Part shown: in pieces, positions 1 through 13,500 of the stretch
Numbering within the stretch: position 1 is the stretch's first letter
Layout of the letters: each line of letters opens with the position of its first letter
From: Melieria omissa
Lineage: Eukaryota; Arthropoda; Insecta; Diptera; Ulidiidae
Length of the DNA: 64,000 nt
Reading direction: 5' to 3'
Assembly (NCBI GenBank): GCA_963971225.1
Contig: OZ020269.1
Location: 101,740,905-101,804,904, forward strand
Position numbers and translations under genes: made by a program
The notes under the pieces: generated by a model
Database searches by the model: none
Told to the model about the DNA's origin: nothing
What the model saw: the letters and a program-made list of their open reading frames with translations, nothing else

Positions 1-1130
1 TCTTTGCGCCGAGGGTGAATTTTGATAAGTTGCCGCTCTATAAAGACGTAAAATTGAATTGGTAATTTTTTGGCGTGTTGTGTGTGAAAGCAAAAACGCG
101 CAGAAGAGGAAAAAAATTAAAATAAATTGAATTGGCCAAAACAAAAACCCCTGAGAGGAAAAAAAGGTCACCAACAAGACGGCAGCCAACAATAACAAAA
201 CAAAAACAGAAACAACAAAATTGCATAGAAGCAAAACAGTAAAAGCTGATAGCAGTGTCGAGCGGAATGGGGGCGTCGAGAACAGTTGACAGCGCGGGAC
301 AGACACAGGATAGAACAGAGTAGAGCGGAGCTGAGCAGGCCATGCAAATGCAAATGAGCGCTGCGAAATTGAGGCTAAAGTGGCATTGTTATACTAATAA
401 GATTATTGCATTAATGTTTCGCATAGCAAATGCAAAATGAGCAGAGAAATTCCGGCAAAGTTTGCCAGTAGCCGGCAGCCAATACAGCAGCAATATAGAG
501 AAAGAGATGAGAGTGCCAAATAATTTGCTTTTTCTAGCTATCAGCTGGATCGTCTAATGAAATCTAAAAAATACCAAAATCAACAATCGGCGATCACTGT
601 GTGTGATGTGATGTGAGTCAGCTTCGAGGCTTCCCTGAACAGAAATGAGGTTAAGAATGAGTCAATTCATTTCATCATAGCCAGCAATCAAGATCCTCTA
701 TTGTGATACAATTTTCAAATTCAGATTAGTTTTTAGAAGCCTTCAAACACCCACTTGGCGGCCATTTCGGTGCATTGTGTGTCGTTTGATGAAGGAAATT
801 TGGTACAAACTACTTTTACTACTAACATAGTTGAAGCTTAGCATGATGAACTTACCCTTTTTCTACATTAGTCAGGCCCAAAGTTCACACCACGCATGAA
901 ACAATCGAGTTATGGGAGCAACGTTTTCCAGACCGAATCTTCTCCGAAAACCCCAATGTCAGCTGGACACTAAAATCATACAATTTAACGCAAAATAATT
1001 TCCTTTTTCGGGGTTCGTGAAATGTCGAATCTATGCGAATGAAACATAAACAATTCCTGAGCTCAAGGCCAGGATTCAACGAATTATCGGTGAGATAAAG
1101 CTACATGTTTGTTTACTCACTACTGAATCG
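1..1130. other. Unique AT-rich non-coding stretch
   Basis: No convincing exon, RNA gene or repeat. A-rich on the plus strand, with short CAA/AAC-rich runs near 180-330. Confidence 0.5.
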
Positions 1131-3080
1131 ATCAAAGACCGCTTGGCGTTCAATTAAAAAAAGGTTGATCGTCATTTCATTTATTAAATCGCTTTCATCG
1201 CTTCATAAATCAATCCAGACCAACTCATTATTAAAGTCAACAAAGTCTACTAAACATTCAAATCACCCTATCAATCTCAACCCATTCATCATTCAATCTA
1301 TCAATCACAAATTCTAATCGCCGTTCAGTCAACTAAAAAAAACTCATTCAATCAGCTTTCCCATAATTTACTTCAACAAAGTCTCATCGTCATTCAATCG
1401 ACTAAAACTAACTCATCATTCAATCCAAAAAATTGTAATTAACTAAATTAATATTAAATTAACTTAATAAAATTAACTTAAATTAAATTAAATTAACTGA
1501 AACGATCTAATCACTCAATTAAACAAGACCTATTCATCATTCAATCCAACAAATTGTAATCAACATTTAATTAACTAAAACGAATTAATCATTCAATCAA
1601 CAAAAGTCTACTCATCGTTCAGTCGACTAAAACCAACTCATCATTCAATCCAAGAATTTCTAAGATTCTTTTAGTTGACTAAAACGAAGTTATCATTCAA
1701 TTAATCAAGACCTTTTCATTCTTCACTCCAGCAATTTCTAATCGTCTTTCAATCGAATGGAAGCAACTCAATATTCTATCAATCAGCACCTACTCATTAT
1801 TCACTCTAACATTCTATTCTAATTCCAATCATCATTCGATTGACTAGATTCAACTCACCATTCAATCAATAAAGACGTATTCATCATTCAATACAAAAAT
1901 TTATAATTATAATTTTACTGACTAATTTCAACTCATCAATCAATCCAACCAACTCTAATCATCACTTAATCGACTAAAACGAGCTTATCAGTCAATCGAT
2001 CAAAGCCTACTCATTGTTTAATCTAAGACATTCTTATCGTCATTCAATCGACTAAAACAACTCATCATTCAATCCAAGAAGTTCTAATCGTCATTCAATT
2101 GACAAAAACGAACTCATCATTCAATCAATCAAGACTAATTCATCGTTCAAACCAACAAATTTTAATAACTGGTAAATCGACTAAAATGAACTCATCATTC
2201 AATCAATCAAGGCCTACTCATTATTTAGTCCAACAAAATTCTAGTCACCATTTAATTGACTAAATTCAACTTGTCATACAATCAATGAAGACCAATTCAT
2301 CGTTCAATCCAGGAATTTCTAATCTACTTTCTAAATTCATCATTCAATCAATCAATACCTACTTATCATTTAATCACGAATTCCAACATAACATCATTCA
2401 TTCAAGCGGATTCTAGTCATCGTTCGATCGAATCAAGACTCCGGCATCATTCAATCAATTAAGACTTATTCATCATTCAATCCAACAAATTCTAATCACC
2501 ATTCATTCGATTATTCAAGACTCGTGCATCATTAAATCAATCAGTATCAACTAATCATTCAATTCCACAAATTCTAATTCAATCAATTAAATTCAACTCA
2601 TGATTCAATCAATCAAGACCTATTCATCGTTCTAACCATGAAGATCGAATCACCGTTTAATCGACTAAATCCAATTTATTATTCAATCACTCAAGACCTA
2701 CTCATCATTTAATCCAATAATATCTAATCATCATTCAATTGAGTAAAACTAACTCATCATTTAATCAATCATAACCTATTCATCAATCAATCAAGTAAAA
2801 ACAACTAATCATTAACCAATCAAGACCTACTTTTTATTCAATCAAGCGAGTACTGGTCATTATTCAATCGACTAAATCCCACCCATCATTCAATGCAACG
2901 AATTCATGTATGACATTATTTAATCAAGCAGATTCTAGTCATTATTCGATCCTCGCGCATCCTTAAATCAATCAGTACCAACTCATCATTCAATCCAATA
3001 AATTCTAATCACCAACCAATCGACTAAATCCAACTAATGATTCAATCAATCAGGACATACTCATCATTCAATCGACCAAA
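1131..3080. repeat. 78-bp higher-order satellite (3 x 26 bp), about 25 copies
   Basis: The whole stretch is built from a ~26-bp monomer around TCATCATTCAATC. Three monomer types alternate: one followed by CCAACAAATTCTAA, one by GACTAAAACGAAC, one by AATCAAGACCTAC. Together they make a 78-bp unit; GAACTCATCATTCAATCAATC recurs at 2110 and 2188. Copies are diverged by scattered substitutions and small indels. Confidence 0.9.
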
Positions 3081-5368
3081 GACTCCTTTCAACCCACTCG
3101 TGCATTCTTAATGCATTCTCTTTTTATTTTGATATTCCTCTTCTAGATATATGTCTTCTATCTGTCTTGATACTATCTGTCTTCTAATGTTTTCCTTATT
3201 ATTTCTTACATTATCTACTTATTCATAACTACTTATTTCCTGTATAAAAATATTTTCTCTTAGTTATGTTTTCTGTCTTTTTAATTCCGCCTGCCTTCAC
3301 TTTCTTCTTAAAGTCATTCTTTTCTCTTTCATTTTTATAAAATAAACCTTTTTCCAAAAAGAATCATTGTTTATCATTTAGAAAACATGTTTGGTTTGAA
3401 CTCACCGCATAATTTTTATTTTTCCCCTAAAAATCAATTAAAAAACTAAACTAAAAATCAAATCAAATAATTTTTATTTTGTGATCCAAAAAAAAATTAA
3501 CAAATAATTCTTATTCTTAAAATAATCTTTATATTTTTATTTTTAGCTTATAATTTTACGGTCCTTGATTTAAACATTTTTTGAAAATTGTCAACATTTC
3601 ATTGCCTAATTTTAGGCACATTCAACAGAAATTATTAAATCTGGCAACTAAACACGTGAAACGAAATGCGAAAATATGCTCAAATATATGACAAATTACG
3701 CAAAACTTCATAGAGTAAATATATACAAATAAACAATAAATATCAATAACAACAACATCAAAACACCATTGCCTGACGGGGCGATAAGTTGCGAATCGTC
3801 GTTGCGTGCCGACAGGAGCGCGCAAATCTTCTATTAAGTGCTAATATTGGCACAAAAATACCCAAGAGTACGTTTTGCACTCACGCACTCACACATGTGC
3901 AGCAATACAACTACAAATACATTCTTGTAGTACAAGTATGTATGTCGATGTGAGTGGGAGTGTGTATTGCATTTATGTGCGCATAACTGTTTATTATGCC
4001 CGCCGAACGCATTGTTACACTTGAGAGAAGCAATAAACGCACACATACGCACACTTCTCAACACACACACACACAAAAATACTCCCATTACCCACATATA
4101 CAGTGGCAGTGCTCATAACGCGCACAAACATTTATGTAAATGTGCCTGACGAAGAGTACAACATCCGCACATAAACGTGTTTCCGTCGCCATAAACCGAC
4201 CTACAATGTTCGCTCGTTCGCCGCGCGCTCCTTCTTCCTCTACACTTTGCTCGCGTGGCTTCACTTCCGCCTGTGTTGCCATCGAAATACAAGAAATTGC
4301 AGGATTTTCTTCAAAAAATTGCGTCCCGCCCTCTGCATCCATTTAAGGAAACCATAACATGCAAATTTCCATGTGCGAATGTTTGTGTCATTATTTCTGC
4401 TTACGTAGGCGAAAATTTCTTTTTGCTGATGGTAAAAAAAAATATATCAAATGGTTCATATTTCATGTTTCGATTTTCGTTTGGCAAATTTAAAGCTGGA
4501 AATGTGAGCATTTTGAAAGTGATACGAGATATATTTTTTTAATGAATTTGGTATTTCAGATCCTTAACGATGAATCACTTTGAGAAATTCAGAATTGTTT
4601 ATACCTGCAGCTGCATAACCTTTGCCAATGTGTCATTACTTCGCCTCAGAACTCAACTCTACATCACAAGAAATTGACGTAACCAACACAAAAACATTGT
4701 CGCTATGCTCCTGAGAGGAGTGAACAAAAATTTAGTCTAAGGGCCTCTTTTCTTAGCAATAAAAAAATATATGTTTACTTTCAGTTTTAAATGTTAAATG
4801 TCATTTAATTTGGTGAACAAACATACCTTCTGACTTAAAGTAAAAAACCACGCTGTACAACAATATCAGTTCAAATAGATGACGGAACTCTACTGATTCT
4901 TTACAAACTTTTAAACTGAGTTAATCATTACTAGATCTATGGATTTTTGTGAATTAAGAAGGAAGTATATTATCCTTGAGATATGTCTTCATGCCTTCCC
5001 AACCTCAACGACCTGTTTAAAATAAGTATGGATCACTTGGCTTGGTTCATAAAAACGCCTCAGAGCTTCACAGCTACTTAAATTTATCCCCGAATTATTG
5101 AAAGCTAAACTTAGCATAGCTTAAAGACTTAAGCCTGCTTAACTCTTCTTAATGTCTCTCTTTTTCAAAAATTAACTAATAGCTTTACATATACATTTAC
5201 ATATATATGAATATAAAACACGCTCTTCCGCTTTAAGAGAACTAAAACTTAGTCCTTGATTCTGTAAAATAACTTTCTGTCTTTCTGTAGCTTTAAACAA
5301 GAAATTAAATTTTCAAACCGCAGCACATTTTAATCAAACTTAGAAAAAAGTATATGAAACAAACCAAA
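3081..5368. other. Non-coding unique region with CA-rich island
   Basis: Pyrimidine-rich and AT-rich to 3600. From 3620 to 4400 a less AT-rich island has (CA)n runs (e.g. 4063-4075). Short reading frames occur on both strands, but none has domain-like content. Confidence 0.5.
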
Positions 5369-5475
5369 TAGTGATGCACACAACAGGGGTTTTAAAGTTT
5401 AAGGCCCCAAATATATTTTTGTTACAAAAGATTTGAATAAAAAGTATGGTTTCAAATCGTACAGAACTCATTAGT
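5369..5475 (+). mobile_element. Degenerate copy of the CAGTGGCGCA hAT-type MITE
   Basis: Left end TAGTGATGCACAC and internal similarity to the copy at 45799-45958 (TTTTAAAGTTTAAGGCCCC; ATGGTTTCAAAT). The right end is not clear. Confidence 0.4.
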
Positions 5476-5639
5476 TGTATATGGAATCCGCCATTAAAAC
5501 CTAACAAATCATAAGTTGCTTAACAAATAACAATAAAAAAATAAATATACAAGAAAAAAGATAAAGGAAGAAACACAAAGAAATGTTCACTTTATCCTTT
5601 TAAAAAAATCCCAAATCGAGCCAAGCTTAACAAAAAGAC

Positions 5640-7110
5640 TTTAATCATTTCATCCTTAGTTCATTAGTAAGTCTTCAGTCAAATTTGGATTTTTTAGTTT
5701 TTTCTGTACTGGTGGATTTGTGTCCATCAGTAGTGGAAGTTAGACACAGAGATTAGCTAAGCTGAGCTTAACAATTTTTGAACCACAAACTACTCCCTGA
5801 ACAGTCATATAATAGAATCTCCTATTTTAGTCGCAAACCTTTTCTAAGCTAAGCTTAATCCAATCCAAACCAAAGTAGGATTTGTCAGTCACAGAGATTA
5901 ACTAAGCTAAGCTTAACAATTTTCGAACCACACCTGTTCTTTATACTCTCTGAACAGTCATATAGTACAAACTAGAACCTAGAAACCTATCTTAGTCTCA
6001 AACCTTTTCTAAGCTAAGCTTAATCCAGTGCAAACAAAATTAATTCTCAAATCCTAATAAAAAATTCAGCCAAGCCTCGCCAATAACTTCAATCATATTA
6101 GATAGGACTTAACAAAAACAAAACAAACATACCTAAACAAAGCTTACGTAAGCCAAGCTTGACAGAAAGACAACTAAAGAAGGGCCTTAACTCTTCTGAA
6201 CGCCTTAACATTCACATTTAATAGAAATAAGTCATCAAACTTGTCTGAGCTCAGCTTAATCAAATTCAAACAAAAAAAATCTTCAAGTTCCATTAGACAA
6301 TTTCGGTCAAGCCCAGCCGATAGCTTCAATCATAGTGTTTAGTACTCGGCTTAATTAACACAAGCGTTACTTATCAAAACTATGTAAGCCCAGCTTGACA
6401 AACTGTACAGAAAATAATTCTACAGCTCGCCTGACCCGTTTAACATTTAAATTCAGCAGATCTAAGTGATCAATCTTATCTGAGCTGAACTTAATCAAAT
6501 TCAAGCCAAAACAATATTAAAGCCTCATTAGATAAATTCGATCAAGCCCAGCCGATAGCTTCAATCATACTGTTTAGTAGTCGGCTTAATTGAGACAAGC
6601 TTTACTTATCAAAGGTATGTAAGCCAGGCCTGACTAACTATAATGAAAAGTAATTCTGCGGCTCGTCTGAACACTAACATTCTAATCCAAGAGAACTAAG
6701 TGGCCCAACTTATCTGACCTCAGCTTAATTACATTCAAGTCAAATAATCTACAAGTCTTATTAGACAAATCCGATGAAGCACAGCCAATAGCTTCTTTCT
6801 TAGTGTATAGTACTCAGCTTAACTAAGCCAAGCTTTACCAATCAATGTTTTACAAAATAATATTTGATCAAACAATTCTTTACTAAACAAATCTAAGTAA
6901 GCCAAGCCCAAAAAATGAGCTCAAAACGAGTCTTAAGCCCACTGGAACAGTTCCACTCTATACTTGAGTCGAAATTAGTCACAAAGCTCATCTAACTAAG
7001 CTTAGTTTAACCTAATTTAAACCCAAGCAATGCTTTAAACATTTATCAAATCCAAGTTAAACTTAACCAAAAACTTTTCTCATATCCAAAATAAGCCAAG
7101 CTTGACCAAA
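5640..7110. repeat. ~235-bp diverged satellite with AAGCTTAA motifs, about six units
   Basis: The landmark (GAGCTCAGCTTAATCAAATTC or variants such as AAGCTAAGCTTAATCCA) recurs near 5845, 6012, 6247, 6482, 6716 and 6994. Three of these spacings are 234-235 bp and two are irregular (167 and 278). Between landmarks are further shared blocks (CCCAGCCGATAGCTTCAATC; AAGCTTTACTTATCAAA). Confidence 0.85.
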
Positions 7111-8740
7111 CCAAAGCTAACTTCACACAAAGCACTCAACAAATGCCACTTAATTATATGCGTCGGCCCATTAAAAATGTGCTAAGTGCCAACCACTTTC
7201 AAGGTTTTCATCGTTTTCTTTTTTTTCTTTTCATACGTAGTTGCCACGTAGTTGCGCCTAATTGCACACTAGCACTTTTTCGCTTCACAAAATTCCCAAC
7301 AAGAACGCAACAAAATTCAACTATCAAACTTTTGCCGCAATTTTGCCAACAATGCCAGCACAAAGCAGCCAACATATTTAAAGTTGCCGCAACACGCGCA
7401 CCCACGCACCCAGCTTCCAAAAGTACACACACACACACACACACAGACACATAGAGATGCCAACTAAGCTTGGAGCAGCGCTTGTATGTGTTTATTAGGA
7501 CTTGTAAGGTGAGAGATCTTTCAACACTTTTATGCTTTTTCTTTTTTGGTAATTTTTGCGAACTCATGCGCAACTTTGCCGCTTTGCCGCTTTTGGCCAC
7601 AACGTCGCGCTGTGATGGCATGCAGCCATTGATTTTTCTACCTTCCGCTTTCCAATAGATCGGCCACGTTTCAAGTGGAACTTCCTTAAAGCCTTAAATT
7701 CTTCATGCAGCGCAGTGATTGCAAGGAAAATGAGTGACGTGCGGTGAGCGTTGTTTTCTTTTGGTTTTTGTTGGGATTTTGTTTTTGTTCGATGCTGAAA
7801 GTCAGTGCGACAGCACAGCATGATTTGCCATAAATGTTTGCGTAGACATTTACAACAGACACCAGCACAAAGCCAAAAAACCACAACAACGAACAGACGA
7901 CATACATAAATCTCCATGCGTGTGTGTGTGTGTGTGACTACACATATGGCTGTGCGCATGCATTGAGCGCCCTGTGGTATGCAAATATTTTGACAATAAC
8001 TTAATATCATATTTTGTTTTCACCTGCCAGTGAGAGCGGAAAATTCATTTTCTTCTACGGGCAATTTTACGACAATGCTGTCGTCTCATGAGTGCCAGTG
8101 TGCATGTGTGTGTGTGTGAGGCGTTCATATAAAAGCAGAAATAGCAACACACATATAAATAAATACTCATATATATGTACATATAAATGTATGTATACAG
8201 ATGTACATACATGACTTGTGCTGGTCTTTAAGTTTTTGTTAAATACTTGATTACAGTTGTGTGTGCATGTTTGCATACACACACACAGATAGATCCCCTG
8301 AGCAAATATACTCACACAGACGCGCAGCGCATATTTGTGTATTCATCACTGTCTATGTTTGCATAACCTTACCCACATTTTAGCCGGTAAGTCAACTCAA
8401 ACCTAAGCCTTAGACGCTTTGATTTATTACCCAATCGGTGGTGCCAAAAGATTTCGCATATTCAAATTATATGTCAAGAAAATGCTTTTAAAACACACAC
8501 CACATGCCCAACAAACCCACTTGACATGGGTTCGTAAATGTTGTGCATTAAAATGCCTTCAAGTCCAAGGCATATGGAACGAGGATCTTGTAGAGTTTTT
8601 GAGATGAACTTAATCTGCTCAGTGACTTTGTTTATGAGTGCACTGCTTCATGACTGAGGTGACTTCAGGTACAAATCATCAAAGTAGTCATTCGACTAAT
8701 AATTTAATTGTTTAATAGTTTTATAATTAATTTAATTTAA
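7111..8740. other. Non-coding unique island with CA/GT microsatellites
   Basis: GC content is higher than the flanks. (CA)n at 7425-7443 and (GT)n near 7920-7937 and 8107-8118. Overlapping frames on both strands (7143-8010) arise from low-stop composition; none resembles a known protein. Confidence 0.5.
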
Positions 8741-8741
8741 T

Positions 8742-8747
8742 TTTTTG

Positions 8748-8783
<36 letters not shown>
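8742..8783. repeat. (TTA)n trinucleotide microsatellite
   Basis: About 13-14 consecutive ATT/TTA units. Confidence 0.95.
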
Positions 8784-8889
8784 TGATTAATTAATTTTAA
8801 AATTTCAAGATTTTAAAATATTAAATTAATTTGAATTTTAATTAAATTTTAAAATTAATCATCTATTTTCATTTAGTTATTTATTGGTT

Positions 8890-9896
8890 TATATATTTTT
8901 TTTTATTTTTTCACTTTTATTTTATTTTATTAATTTTATTTATTTTATTTATCTTATTAATTTTATTTATTTTATTTATTTTATTTATTTTATTTATTTT
9001 ATTATTTTATTTTTATTTTATTTATTTTATTTATTTTATTTTATTGTATTTTATTGTATTTTATTTTATTTTATTTTATTTTATTTTATTTTATTTTATT
9101 TTATTTTATTTTATTTTATTTTATTTTATTTTATTTTATTTTATTTTATTTTATTTTATTTTACTTTATTTTATTTTATTTTATTTTATTTTATTTTATT
9201 TTATTTTATCTTATTTTATTTTATTTTATTTTATTTTGTTTTATTTTATTTTATTTTATTTTATTTTATTTTATTTTATTTTATTTTATTTTATTTTATT
9301 TTATTTTATTTTATTTTATTTTATTTTATTTTATTTTATTTTATTTTAAAATAAAATTTTATTTTATTTTACTTTTTTTATTTTATTTTATTTTGTTTTA
9401 TTTTATTTTATTTTATTTTATTTTATTTTATTTTATTTTATTTTATTTTATTTTATTTTATTTTATTTTATTTTATTTTATTTTATTTTATTTTATTTTA
9501 TTTTATTTTATTTTATTTTATTTTATTTTATTTTATTTTATTTTATTTTATTTTATTTTATTTTATTTTATTTATTTATTATTTATTTTATTTTAATTAT
9601 TTTATTTATTTTATTTATTTTATTTATTTTATTTATTTTATTTATTTTATTTATTTTATTTATTTTATTTATTTTATTTATTTTATTTATTTTATTTATT
9701 TTATTTATTTTATTTATTTTATTTATTTTATTTATTTTATTTTATTTTATTTTATTTTATTTTATTTTATTTTATTTTATTTTATTTTATTTTATTTTAT
9801 TTTATTTTATTTTATTTTATTTTATTTTATTTTATTTTATTCTATTTTATTTTAATTTATTTTATTTTGGTTTGTTTTATTTATTTTATTTATTAT
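8890..9896. repeat. (TTTTA)n pentanucleotide array, ~1 kb
   Basis: Long near-perfect TTTTA runs at 9040-9345, 9356-9570 and 9735-9870. They are separated by a block of 9-bp units (TTTATTTTA) at 9595-9735 and a short inverted junction at 9340-9362. The apparent long ILFYF-repeat reading frames are artefacts of this array. Confidence 0.97.
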
Positions 9897-11712
9897 TAAA
9901 AAAGAAACCTTTTACAAATTTTGCGCCTCCGCAAGTAATGCGAGCTTCATCAAACTACATCAAACAATGAAGTTTTTACAGACTTTAATTTTAATTTTCT
10001 TATTATTTTTTTTACAAAAACTATTCAAAAACACATTCAACATGATTCATTTTCTACTAAGCAATTGTCGAAGAATTCTATCTATTTTTGTTTTCGTTTT
10101 GAAATAAAAAAACATGAAGCAACAAAATGCAGCTCTTTCTTCAAAATTTGAAAACTTTTTCTCGTTACATTTATTTTCAGAGCAAATTGAAAAACTTTCA
10201 ACATATGCTAAAATTTAATAAAGCCATTTACACGCTTTAAACACGCCCCCAAACAACCCACTCCCTATAACATTGTGCGACATATGTATGTATGTGCGTA
10301 CAAACATACAAATAATACATATGGACAGAGCAACGTAGAGTGCAAGTGTTGGCAGCAGCTAAACAAAAGAATGTCACTAACACAGCCAAGCAACACAGCA
10401 GCCAGGTCGCTCACACACACAAACACACCCACACATATGCATAAACGTCGGTCGCTTAAGATCGTCATACTACCCTACACAATATTTAATACGAATACAA
10501 AACAAAAAGCCAACAAAAATACAAATAAAACGCAACAGCAGGCGAAAACTTTTCATTTTTCCTCGCTATTTGGTCGCTTTTCGCAGATTTTCAGCAACAT
10601 GCGGCGCCTGGCTAAACAAAAAAACCACGGCCAACGACAACAACTCTATGCAATGCGCACACAAATGTATGTAGGACTACATACAGGCCGAAGGGGAGGG
10701 GAGGGCCGCTAAGGGCATAAGCAAACGTCAAGTTTTGGCGAAGAGGAAGAGCAAAACAACAACAAGAAACGGTATAACGCTGGGCAAGCGTGACTGCAAA
10801 ACAGCCAAACAATGGCCGCAGCAGCTGGAAAAAGGACGCATTTGAATGTAAATTTGCGCGAGCGGCTAACAGGCGAATCGTGTAGGCGTCACAACGACAC
10901 GCACGTGTGTGTGTGTGTGGGTGTACAAGCTGTTTTACACCTAAAAGTATGCACATACAGTTTTCAATTGGGTAGGAATTTTTGCAGCCTCAAATGCGCA
11001 CAAAAGTATGAAAAAGCGGAAGAGACACACTGTCACATGCAGAAGTTGTGAGCACGGCCCGGGGAAGGGGAGGAGGGCCTGATGCGTTTTTCATAACCCC
11101 TAAAAGTATGCGCAAGTTGACGCATGCTAAACATGTGCGCACTAACGCACACACACACGCACACACACTCACTCAACGCAAGCGAAAGTTGTGCTGCATT
11201 AACCGGCCCCGAGTGCAAATGCTGCAAAAATTCGCACAATATTTTGCACAGCTTTCGTAGCGTGGGCATTATAATTTGTTGTTGTTCATTGTTTTTTTAT
11301 TATTATTTTCTTATTTGTTATTGTTTTGTTTTATTTTTGTTGCTTCACTGTTCGGTTTGCGCCACTACAGCATCGTTTACTGCCACTAGCCGGTAATGCG
11401 TTGTGTTCAAACACACACACACACACACCAACACTTGAATTCTCACTTCAATAAAACTGCATCAGCTCTAAGTTCATAATAAAACGGCACATTTAGCAAA
11501 CAACAATTTTATGATTATTCTCATTACTATTTTTTGCTAAGCGGCACAAATGAAATGAATTTTTTCGCATAACTATTTTGGGTATTTTTGTATATTTCCG
11601 CTGCATACTTTTCGGCGTTGGCTTATTTATAAAATTGCGCTTTCGTTGTTCAAACTGGAACAACAACACCAAAGAGCAGTTGTCATTACTTAATCATAGC
11701 TAAAGAGAGCAT
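9897..11712. other. Non-coding unique island with CA/GT repeats
   Basis: AT-rich to 10240, then a more GC-rich island (10240-11450) with (GT)n near 10905-10920, (CA)n near 11150-11170 and (CA)n at 11410-11428, plus short CAA/CAG runs. No protein-like frame. Could hold control elements, but nothing specific is recognisable. Confidence 0.5.
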
Positions 11713-11850
11713 AACATGAACGTTGCATACATTTAGGCACAAGCACGAGTTCGGTTGAACGATGAGAGTTGCATACATTTAGGCACAAAAATTTGTTGGG
11801 TTGAACGATGAACGTTGCATACATTTAGGCATAAAAACGAGTTAGGTCTT
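11713..11850. repeat. 46-bp tandem repeat, three copies
   Basis: GTTGCATACATTTAGGCA recurs at 11722, 11768 and 11814, each followed by a GTT(C/G)GGTTGAACGATGA-like segment. Confidence 0.9.
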
Positions 11851-11919
11851 CGTAGTTTTGTGAACCAAAACAAAAATTTTTGTTATATTATTTTTTCTAA
11901 ACATACATAAATTCAAACT

Positions 11920-12068
11920 CAGTGGCCTACACAGGATTTCATTTTGAGAGGAGAGAGTTTGCGAACAAATTTTGAGCCGTATATCATTCGAAACCATATT
12001 TTGTACCAGCAATTCTTGTATTTGGGCGGGGGGTTTGAACCCCTAAAACCCTCCCGCGTGCCCCACTG
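11920..12068 (+). mobile_element. hAT-type MITE, copy 1, with exact 8-bp target duplication
   Basis: 149 bp with ends CAGTGGCCTACACAGG and (reverse complement) CAGTGGGGCACGC. It is flanked on both sides by TTCAAACT (11912-11919 and 12069-12076), the 8-bp duplication hAT transposases make. The interior has the family block GAAACCATATTTTGTACCA and GGTTTGAACCCC. Confidence 0.85.
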
Positions 12069-12076
12069 TTCAAACT

Positions 12077-12369
12077 ACTTTAAGAAAAAAGTTTGGAACT
12101 CTGACAATCCCTGCTGTCAGCTGTACTGGATTTGATAGTATCTGACCTGCTTCCACGAAGCGGCTTTGCTGTTATTTCTTTGCTTAACCCCCACCCCCTC
12201 CCCCACTACTTCTTTCGGCAGAACAGATACAAAATAGGCTATCAACTCATAAGATTTAATATTCGCCATTGATTTTTATATTTTAAACATTTAATTTAAG
12301 GGGTTGAAATAAGTTCAGTCGTTTTTCCGAACTGACTGTTCAGGATCAAATTGCATTTATTCCAAAACA
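12077..12369. other. No feature recognised
   Basis: Short spacer between a MITE and a mariner relic, including a C-rich run near 12190-12203. Confidence 0.4.
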
Positions 12370-13500
12370 AAATAAACGGGAAGATTAATTAAAGTGTATA
12401 TTGCTGATTACTACTTTTTGCTATCTCTGAGGCCACGTTTGAGCTCCATCTCGACAAAATTAATAGCCTTTGGAGGCGATCAAAGTCAGAACCCAATTTT
12501 CGATTTCTGTAAAAGAAGTGAATCGATGATCCAACAAATCGTGCAGCATCCATCGGAACAATTTTGCATACTCAAATTCCTCCTGGATACTGGGCACACT
12601 GGCAGTCTGTGAAGTCCAAGTAGGGGGGCACAATAGGTATACAGGTCGCAATGCATCATCCCCATCAATAATAATCGGAACAATTAGTAGTTGAAAGGAG
12701 CAATGTCCCGGGAATAAGACGGGCACATTAAAATATCCCACTTGAGCATCTTCAAATATTTTTTCTTCGAATTTTTCAAGACGAGTCCGAATGTTGTCAG
12801 GCAAAAGCATAATTTAGTCGTCCCTGTTTTTCTCGTCTTGTCCAGAACTACCATCATTTTTCTCCTAATGCACAGCTTAAACGAATCAATTGTAATCTAT
12901 ACCGATCTTCCGTAATGGAATTACCAGATTGTAGCAGCTCATAGTATACAACTCTCTTTTGGTCCCAACTCTCTTTTAAGATACACAACATGACCTTAGG
13001 AACCATGAGTATTTAGCTATGGCGTTAATGTTGGGGTCGGTGGCAACGATTGAACAGGCAAAGCTTAGTATTTTCTCTTCTTGAGGTTGTTTTAGAATAT
13101 CCATTTTCCATTCCCAGTCATAATTCTACAACTTTTTGTTTTACCTACCTTTAAATCTTCTGATCGCAAGTGAAAAATCATCTTTTAATGTCTTTAAGTT
13201 TCAGTTCATAAGGCACTCAATGGCCTTGGCTTTGAATTATTCTCATGAATATCAATTGTACAGAGATTGTTTCTTATGTCAATCCCATTGATTCTGCAAG
13301 CTTCTCTTGCGTTTTGGTTCTGCATTGAGTAATGACGGCAGTTCTTCGACTTCAAATATTTTTGACTGTCCCGTGTAAGGTTTGTCTTCAACGCTGAAAT
13401 CACTATTCAGGAAACATCGAAACCTTTTTTTTATTCTAACGATGAGGCACTCTGTCACTGTGCTATGCGTGAATGCTTTTACGGGCATACTTTTAGGCAC
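12370..13500 (-). pseudogene. Decayed mariner transposase (minus strand)
   Basis: Reading the minus strand from 13500, FRCFLNSDFSVEDKP and a following KIFEVEELPSLL match the second helix-turn-helix part of mariner transposases (typically FxxGDFxVxDKxRxGRPxxFED). Toward 12460, FRWMLHDLLDHRFTSF and ENWVLTLIASK match the mariner C-terminus. The middle is broken by frameshifts and the catalytic D positions cannot be read in one frame. The spacing between the two ends fits one ~1.1-kb element. Confidence 0.75.

Noticed and set aside
7208..8010. Overlapping minus-strand frames of 137 and 148 codons
   Set aside because: Cross CA/GT microsatellites and overlap each other; no protein similarity.
8884..9596. 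Long ILFYF-repeat frames
   Set aside because: Artefacts of the (TTTTA)n array, open in several frames.
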